The position numbers and the translations under genes were made by a program. Shown piece by piece: positions 59,061 to 64,000 of a stretch of 64,000 nt of DNA. The stretch is from positions 1 to 64,000 of the forward strand of contig CAMHUU010000007.1 of NCBI GenBank assembly GCA_946188395.1, in the 5' to 3' direction. Each line of letters begins with the position of its first letter. The stretch's first letter is position 1. Below the pieces are notes generated by a model that was not told the DNA's origin, did no database searches, and saw only the letters and a list, made by a program, of their open reading frames with translations. Origin of the DNA: an uncultured Prevotellaceae bacterium (GTDB taxonomy: Bacteria; Bacteroidota; Bacteroidia; Bacteroidales; Bacteroidaceae).

Positions 59061-60116
59061 GTGAAAAGAACGATATTGTTTATAGGATTGATTATCAGTA
59101 CGATGCTGGCAATGGCGCAAGCAAGCGTACAAGCTACGATTGATCCTATAGAGATGCTGATAGGCGAACAGGCTCAGGTAACGCTGACCGTTCAGGCTGA
59201 TGACAATGCCAAGGTGGAATGGCCTCAACTGAAGCCTCGCCAGATGTTGGTGCCAGGGGTGGAAGTCATCTCCAGTCACACCGGATTATCCGGAAATTCT
59301 GGCAAAATGATGACCATTACGCTGACTTCGTTCGATGGAAAACTCTATCCGCTGCCCCCGTTCACGGTGAAAGTCAACGGCAAGGAACTGAAGTCTAACG
59401 AGCTGGCCCTGAAGGTCGTCGAGGTGGAAGTAGACACTACGCAGATGAATGCTTTCTTCGGACCGAAAGACGTTCAGGACAATCCCTTCCAATGGAGTGA
59501 CTGGAGCCTGCCGTTCTGGTTGAGCGTTTTGGTATTAGTATTGCTGGCTGCCGGCTATTGGCTCTATCTGCGCCTGCGCGACAACAAGCCCATCATAACC
59601 CATATCAAGATTGTGCGCCGACTGCTTCCTCACCAGAAGGCCATGAAGGAAATTGAGCAGATCAAGGCCGATAAGATGGTGACATCGGAGAATCAGAAGG
59701 AATACTACACCAAGTTGACTGAGACGTTGCGCAAGTACATTGAAGAACGCTACGGATTCTCGGCGATGGAGATGACCAGTTCGGAAATTATCGAGCGGCT
59801 GATGGCTCAGAGCGATCAGGAGCGTCTTGATGAGCTGCGCCAGTTGTTTACAACAGCCGATTTGGTGAAGTTTGCCAAGTATTCGACGATGATTAACGAA
59901 AACGACTCGAACCTGGTGAACGCCATAGACTTCATCAACCAAACGAAGTTGGAGAACCAACCGACGGAGGAGGTGCAGAAGCCTGTTCTGTCGGAAGCCG
60001 ATTTGCGTTCGCAGAAGGAACGTCGCGTGCTGAAGAGTGTTATCTGGGGCATTGCTATTGTGACTACGCTGCTGTTCTGCTACGTGGTCTATAGTGTCTG
60101 GCAGTTAATTAATTGA
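59061..60116 (+). CDS. BatD-like/DUF4381 membrane protein of the bat operon
   Basis: 351 residues with a GTG start (MKRTILFIGLIISTMLAMAQ, signal peptide). A periplasmic beta domain (about 25-135; ASVQATIDPIEMLIGEQAQVTLTVQADDNAKVEWPQL, resembling BatD oxygen-tolerance repeats) is followed by a helix (about 152-172), a cytoplasmic helical region (about 175-320) and a final helix near the C terminus. This is the protein often annotated as hypothetical between DUF58 and batA. It would couple the periplasmic and cytoplasmic parts of the Bat machinery. Confidence 0.82.
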   Translation: MKRTILFIGLIISTMLAMAQASVQATIDPIEMLIGEQAQVTLTVQADDNAKVEWPQLKPRQMLVPGVEVISSHTGLSGNSGKMMTITLTSFDGKLYPLPPFTVKVNGKELKSNELALKVVEVEVDTTQMNAFFGPKDVQDNPFQWSDWSLPFWLSVLVLVLLAAGYWLYLRLRDNKPIITHIKIVRRLLPHQKAMKEIEQIKADKMVTSENQKEYYTKLTETLRKYIEERYGFSAMEMTSSEIIERLMAQSDQERLDELRQLFTTADLVKFAKYSTMINENDSNLVNAIDFINQTKLENQPTEEVQKPVLSEADLRSQKERRVLKSVIWGIAIVTTLLFCYVVYSVWQLIN

Positions 60117-60157
60117 TAATTGAAAATTGACAATTGATAATTGATGATTGAGAATTC
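60106..60157. repeat. AATTGATAATTG-type repeat spacer in the bat operon
   Basis: About seven repeats of a roughly 7-nt AATTGAT/AATTGAA/AATTGAC unit between the DUF4381-like gene and batA, running from its last codons to the batA ATG. Confidence 0.75.
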
Positions 60158-61168
60158 ATGGAATTTGCCAATAAAGAATATCTGTTGCTGCTGTTGCTGT
60201 TGATACCCTATATCGTGTGGTATCTGATGTACAGGAAGAAGGCTGAGCCCACGATGCGGTTGAGCGACACCAACGCATACCGTTATGCTCCGCGTTCGTG
60301 GAAGGTCACGCTGATGCCTTTGCAGCCACTCTTGCGCATGGCCGTTTTCGTATTGGTAGTATTGGTACTGGCCCGTCCGCAGACACAGAACTCATGGAAG
60401 AACCAAACGGTGGAAGGTATTGATATCATGCTGGCCATGGACGTGTCAACGTCGATGCTGGCTGAAGACCTGAAACCGAATCGTATAGAGGCTGCCAAGC
60501 AGGTGGCAGCAGAGTTTATTGTAGGACGTCCGAACGATAATATCGGACTGACGATTTTTGCCGGCGAGGCATTCACGCAATGTCCGATGACTACAGACCA
60601 CAGCTCGTTGCTGAACCTGTTGCACAATACCCGTACCGACATTGCTGCCCGCGGTCCTCAAGGGGGCGGTATCGAAGACGGAACGGCCATCGGAATGGGA
60701 CTTGCCAATGCTATGTCGCGCCTGAAGGAATCGAAGGCTAAGAGCAAGGTGGTCATCCTGTTGACTGATGGTTCGAACAATCGTGGCGACCTCTCGCCAA
60801 TGACTGCTGCAGAGATTGCCAAGAGTCTGGGCATCCGTGTCTACACCATTGGTGTGGGTACCAAGGGTACAGCGCCGTTCCCGCCATCTGCTACCGGTCT
60901 TCCTGGCTATGTGAACCTGCCTGTGGAGATTGACACCAAGACGTTGTCGGACATTGCCGGAGCCACAGATGGCGATTTCTATCGCGCCACCAACAACCGG
61001 GAGTTGCAGAACATCTACAAGGAGATTGACAAGCTGGAGAAATCCAAGCTGAATGTCAAGCAGTTCAGCCGCCGTTACGAGGCCTACCAGCCTTTCGCGC
61101 TGGCTGCCTTGTTGCTGTTGCTCTTGGAGATCCTGTTGCGTATTACCGTGTTCCGCAAACTGCCGTAA
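60158..61168 (+). CDS. batA: BatA: VWA-domain membrane protein
   Basis: 336 residues. Two N-terminal helices (about 5-22 and 55-75), a VWA domain (about 90-290) with a complete MIDAS: LAMDVSTSMLAED, threonine/serine in GDGTAIGMGLA-type loop and LTDGSNNRGD, and a C-terminal helix (about 310-328). The bat genes were described as the Bacteroides aerotolerance operon. Start ATG follows the AATTGAT repeat. Confidence 0.93.
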   Translation: MEFANKEYLLLLLLLIPYIVWYLMYRKKAEPTMRLSDTNAYRYAPRSWKVTLMPLQPLLRMAVFVLVVLVLARPQTQNSWKNQTVEGIDIMLAMDVSTSMLAEDLKPNRIEAAKQVAAEFIVGRPNDNIGLTIFAGEAFTQCPMTTDHSSLLNLLHNTRTDIAARGPQGGGIEDGTAIGMGLANAMSRLKESKAKSKVVILLTDGSNNRGDLSPMTAAEIAKSLGIRVYTIGVGTKGTAPFPPSATGLPGYVNLPVEIDTKTLSDIAGATDGDFYRATNNRELQNIYKEIDKLEKSKLNVKQFSRRYEAYQPFALAALLLLLLEILLRITVFRKLP

Positions 61169-61210
61169 TCAAATCGTAAATAGTAAATAGTCAAATCGTA
61201 AATTAAATAG
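61166..61210. repeat. AAATCGTAAATAGT-type repeat spacer in the bat operon
   Basis: Units CAAATCGT / AAATAGT / AAATAGT / CAAATCGT / AAATTAAATAG between batA and batB. Confidence 0.7.
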
Positions 61211-62260
61211 ATGTTTAGATTCGAAGATCCTATATACCTATATTTATTGGTGCTGATTCCTGTTTTGGTGCTGATACATTTCCTGATGCTCCGCCGTCAG
61301 AGGCAGCGTCTGCGCAAGTTTGGCGATCCTGAACTGGTGCGCCAGCTGATGCCCGATGTGTCGCGGTTCCGCCCATTAGTCAAATTCTGGCTGTTGTTGG
61401 GCGCTTTGGCATTGCTCATCGTGGTGTTGGCCCGTCCGCAGTTCGGCAACAAGATCAGTCATGAGAAACGCAATGGCATCGAGACCATTATCTGTATGGA
61501 TATCAGTAACTCGATGTTGGCTGAGGATGTCGCTCCCAGTCGTTTGGACCGTTCGAAGATGATGGTCGAGAATCTGGTAGACCACTTTACGAACGACAAG
61601 ATCGGCCTCATCGTGTTTGCCGGCGATGCTTTTGTACAGTTGCCGATTACCAGCGACTATGTGAGTGCCAAGATGTTCCTGTCGAGCATCACACCAGCGA
61701 TGATAGCCACTCAGGGTACCGATATCGCTGCCGCTATCAATATGGCCTCTCATAGCTTTACTCAAGAGGAGAATATCGGCAAGGCCATCATCGTCATTAC
61801 TGATGGTGAGGACCACGAGGGTGGTGCACTCGAAGCCGCTAAAGATGCCAAGGAAAAAGGAATGAATACCTATGTTCTGGGAGTCGGTTCACCCAATGGT
61901 GCCCCCATTCCTACGGGCAATGGTGACTATATGAAGGACAATGCCGGGCAGACGGTTATGTCGGCGCTGAACGAGCAGATGTGCCGTCAGTTGGCTGATG
62001 CCGGAAGTGGCGCCTATATCCATGTGGAGAACAACAGCAATGCCCAGGAACAGCTTGACAACGAACTCGACAAGCTCTCAAAAAAAGAGACTTCGTCGAC
62101 CATCTATAGCGATTTCGACGAGCAGTTCCAGGCGGTAGCCATTATCGTTCTGCTGCTCCTGATATTGGAGGTTTGCATCTTGGAAATCAAGAACCCTATG
62201 TTGAAGCGCGTTTCGCTTTTTAAACGAAATGCTAAATATAAAACAAAAAATATAGAATAA
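61211..62260 (+). CDS. batB: BatB: VWA-domain membrane protein
   Basis: 349 residues, paralogous to BatA: N-terminal helices, VWA domain with ICMDISNSMLAEDVAPSRLDRSK (DxSxS), VITDGEDHEGGALEAAKDAKE and a C-terminal helix (about 318-335, AVAIIVLLLLILEVCIL). The last 12 residues (RNAKYKTKNIE) are encoded by a copy of the A-rich spacer repeat, a likely late addition to the C terminus. TAATG overlap with batC gives coupled translation. Confidence 0.92.
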   Translation: MFRFEDPIYLYLLVLIPVLVLIHFLMLRRQRQRLRKFGDPELVRQLMPDVSRFRPLVKFWLLLGALALLIVVLARPQFGNKISHEKRNGIETIICMDISNSMLAEDVAPSRLDRSKMMVENLVDHFTNDKIGLIVFAGDAFVQLPITSDYVSAKMFLSSITPAMIATQGTDIAAAINMASHSFTQEENIGKAIIVITDGEDHEGGALEAAKDAKEKGMNTYVLGVGSPNGAPIPTGNGDYMKDNAGQTVMSALNEQMCRQLADAGSGAYIHVENNSNAQEQLDNELDKLSKKETSSTIYSDFDEQFQAVAIIVLLLLILEVCILEIKNPMLKRVSLFKRNAKYKTKNIE

Positions 62261-62318
62261 TGAGGACGCGATATATATTATTTATTATTTTTTCTTTATT
62301 ATTTAGCCACGCAGTGGC
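62231..62318. repeat. Facing pair of repeat units around the batC start codon (locus 2)
   Basis: Left unit GCTAAATATAAAACAAAAAA (62231-62250) pairs at 17 of 20 positions with TTTTTTCTTTATTATTTAGC (62288-62307); the loop holds the batB stop and batC ATG. The hairpin GCCAC-GCA-GTGGC (62306-62318) sits at the signal-peptidase site codons. Confidence 0.75.
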
Positions 62319-62943
62319 GCAGACTGACCGTCAGATGATTCGTCAGGGCAACAAACAGTATCGCAAGGGTAATGTGGCAGAAGCGGAGGTGTCGTATCGC
62401 AAGGCGGTAGAACGCAACGAGCGGAATCCTCAAGCTAACTACAATCTCGGTAATTCTCTGATGGCACAGCGCAAGGATTCGCTGGCTATCAGTCAGTTGG
62501 AAAAGGCTGCCAAGTTGGAAACCAATCCGTTGCGTCGTGCGCAGGCCTATCATAATATGGGTGTCATCTGTCAGCAGCACCGCATGTTCGGTGAAGCAAT
62601 CGAGGCTTATAAGGAAGCGTTGCGCAACAATCCAACCGATCATGAAACTCGTTATAATCTGGAACTCTGCAAGCGTCAGCAGAAAGAACAGCAGCAGGAC
62701 CAGAATCAGCAGAACCAGCAAAATAAGGACAACAAAGACAATAAAGACAAACAAGATCAGCAGAAGCAGGAACAGAAGCAAGACCAGCAGAAGCAGGATC
62801 AACAACAGCAGAAACAGCAGATGAGCAAGGAGAATGCCGAGCAGCTGCTGAATGCTGCCATGCAAGAGGAGAAACAAACCCAGGAGCGCATGAAGAAGGC
62901 CCAGCAACAGCCTCAGAAGCGCCGCTTGGAAAAGAATTGGTGA
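62260..62943 (+). CDS. batC: BatC: TPR protein
   Basis: 227 residues. Signal peptide MRTRYILFIIFSLLFSHAVAQT is encoded by an inverted copy of the spacer repeat. TPR repeats (about 25-135: QGNKQYRKGNVAEAEVSYRKAVERNERN, YHNMGVICQQHRMFGEAIEAYKEALRNN) followed by a long Gln/Lys/Asp/Asn-rich low-complexity tail (about 137-215). Periplasmic adaptor of the Bat complex; the tail is likely disordered. Confidence 0.9.
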   Translation: MRTRYILFIIFSLLFSHAVAQTDRQMIRQGNKQYRKGNVAEAEVSYRKAVERNERNPQANYNLGNSLMAQRKDSLAISQLEKAAKLETNPLRRAQAYHNMGVICQQHRMFGEAIEAYKEALRNNPTDHETRYNLELCKRQQKEQQQDQNQQNQQNKDNKDNKDKQDQQKQEQKQDQQKQDQQQQKQQMSKENAEQLLNAAMQEEKQTQERMKKAQQQPQKRRLEKNW

Positions 62944-62948
62944 TTATT

Positions 62949-63047
62949 GCGGGCTTTGCCCTAAATATAAAATAAGAAATATGAAATAATGAAGAGACGA
63001 GTTAGTATATTTTTTGTTTTTTCTTTATTATTTAGCCACATCGTGGC
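62949..63047. repeat. Facing pair of repeat units around the batD start codon (locus 3)
   Basis: Left: mini-hairpin GGGC-TTT-GCCC (62951-62961) plus CTAAATATAAAATAAGAAA; right: TTTTTTCTTTATTATTTAG (63017-63035), 15 of 19 complementary, then hairpin GCCAC-ATC-GTGGC (63035-63047). The batD ATG (62989) lies in the loop. Confidence 0.75.
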
Positions 63048-64000
63048 GCAGACGCTCACGGGTCGCGCTCCGGCACAGGTTGCTGTCGGTGAGCAGTTCC
63101 GTTTGAGCTATACGGTCAATACCGATGATGCGAAGGGGTTCAGGGCAGGTGATATTCCTGATGCCTTCGACGTGCTGATGGGGCCTTCGACGTCCCAGCA
63201 GTCGAGTTTCCAGATGGTCAATGGCCATACCTCGAGTTCGTCGAGCATTACCTATACTTATATCCTCTCGGCCAAGAAGAATGGTTCGTTTACCATACCT
63301 CCTGCCCATGTGACAGCCGGTGGTAAGGCCATCACGTCGAACGAATTGCACATCAAGGTCAGCGGGCAAGCTCAGCCTGGAGGTCAGAGCAGTCGTCAGC
63401 AGAGCAGCACGGGTGAAATCCGCTCGGCAGGATCATCTATTTCCGGCAGCGACCTTTTCATCAAGGTGACAGCTTCGAAACAACATGTTCGTGAACAGGA
63501 ACCCATTCTGTTGACCTATAAAGTCTACACGCTCGTCGGGCTTACCCAGCTGAATGGTAAGATGGCCGATCTGAAGAGCTTCTATTCCCGTGAGGTGCCA
63601 TTGCCGCAGGAGAAGCAGTTCCATATAGAGAATGTCAACGGAAAGCCCTATCGCACCGTAACGTGGCAGCAGTATGTCATGTTCCCGCAGGTGACGGGTA
63701 AACTCGAGGTTCCCAGCATCACCTACGAAGGCATCGTCGTACAGCAGAACCGTAACGTCGATCCTTTCGAGGCCTTCTTCAACGGAGGCTCAGGCTATAT
63801 TGAAGTCAAGAAGGAAATCAAGGCTCCGGGCATCACCATTCAGGTCGATCCGTTGCCTCAACGTCCTGCAGGATTCTCGGGTGGAGTAGGTAAGTACTCC
63901 ATCTCTGCCTCACTCGACAAGACCGAGGTTAAGGCTAACGACCCCGTGAAGATGCATGTCGTCGTGAGTGGCGTGGGTAACATGAAACTGTTGAAGCAGC
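62989..64000 (+). CDS. batD: BatD (cut by window end)
   Basis: Open to the window end, 337 complete codons visible. Signal peptide MKRRVSIFFVFSLLFSHIVAQ encoded by the inverted repeat unit. Then BatD-family beta-sandwich repeats: LTGRAPAQVAVGEQFRLSYTVNT, DAFDVLMGPSTSQQSSFQMVNG, TYTYILSAKKNGSFTIPPAHV, LTYKVYTLVGLTQLNGKMADLKSF, LEVPSITYEGIVVQQNRNVDPFEAFFNGGSGY and a second set starting ISASLDKTEVKANDPVKM. BatD is a membrane-anchored periplasmic protein; its C-terminal anchor and batE are beyond the window. Confidence 0.93.
   Translation, partial: MKRRVSIFFVFSLLFSHIVAQTLTGRAPAQVAVGEQFRLSYTVNTDDAKGFRAGDIPDAFDVLMGPSTSQQSSFQMVNGHTSSSSSITYTYILSAKKNGSFTIPPAHVTAGGKAITSNELHIKVSGQAQPGGQSSRQQSSTGEIRSAGSSISGSDLFIKVTASKQHVREQEPILLTYKVYTLVGLTQLNGKMADLKSFYSREVPLPQEKQFHIENVNGKPYRTVTWQQYVMFPQVTGKLEVPSITYEGIVVQQNRNVDPFEAFFNGGSGYIEVKKEIKAPGITIQVDPLPQRPAGFSGGVGKYSISASLDKTEVKANDPVKMHVVVSGVGNMKLLKQ

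Overview
The window is ordinary chromosomal DNA of a member of the Bacteroidota, most probably a Prevotella-type organism (Prevotellaceae). The evidence is the promoter grammar (many start codons preceded by a TAnnTTTGC box), a TamL-type lipoprotein BamA paralogue, the Bacteroides-aerotolerance (bat) operon, DUF4494/DUF4923/DUF4105 proteins, and a secreted protein ending in the Prevotella-style 'GQRV..P.KGVYI..GKKV' C-terminal tail. No phage, integrase, transposase, CRISPR array or defence island is visible.

Layout. 1-5.7 kb: 3' truncated secA, then a DUF4105 membrane protein translationally coupled to an alkaline-phosphatase-fold protein that seems to have lost its active site. 5.8-14.3 kb (+): envelope block of outer-membrane barrel, lptC, CorC/HlyC-type protein, PpiD/SurA-like chaperone, tRNA-Arg(TCT), MltF-like lytic transglycosylase and a large secreted protein. 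14.3-20.1 kb (mostly -): GT2 glycosyltransferase, lipoprotein, YigZ, DUF1015, HIT, a GC-palindrome spacer, AGCS amino-acid/Na+ symporter. 20.2-26.5 kb (+): carboxylesterase, LysM/periplasmic-binding protein, PorT-like barrel, POT transporter, endonuclease/exonuclease/phosphatase. 26.5-31.6 kb (-): Rid-like protein, MFS transporter, S9 peptidase. 31.7-33.7 kb (+): TPR/PP2C (SpoIIE) signalling lipoprotein. 33.8-44.1 kb (-): an eight-gene directon: aminotransferase, FtsX-type permease, uxuA, GHL10 hydrolase, ruvC, duplicated ABC ATPase, clpC, DUF4923. 44.3-46.8 kb (+): membrane pseudokinase, DUF4494, YggS. 46.8-49.3 kb: ferredoxin/flavodoxin and TrmH (-), VanW (+). 49.3-50 kb: a 175-bp nested palindrome and a broken DUF3987 gene, the only mobile-element-like remnant. 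50-57 kb: tamL, small lipoprotein, MBL-fold hydrolase, lepA, Crp-type regulator, ispE. 57.1-64 kb (+): the bat operon (moxR, DUF58, DUF4381-like, batA, batB, batC, batD), cut by the window end.

The most unusual signal is not a gene but a set of short degenerate repeats in nearly every intra-operon spacer. One family (a GC mini-hairpin followed by TAAATATAAAATAAGAAAT) occurs as a facing pair around three start codons: one copy is the 5' spacer, the inverted copy encodes the signal peptide, and the GC hairpin at the signal-peptidase site keeps its pairing by compensatory changes. A second, 9-nt repeat family (ACACGGAT-like) sits in frame inside a ferredoxin gene. These look like repeats that have become protein-coding.
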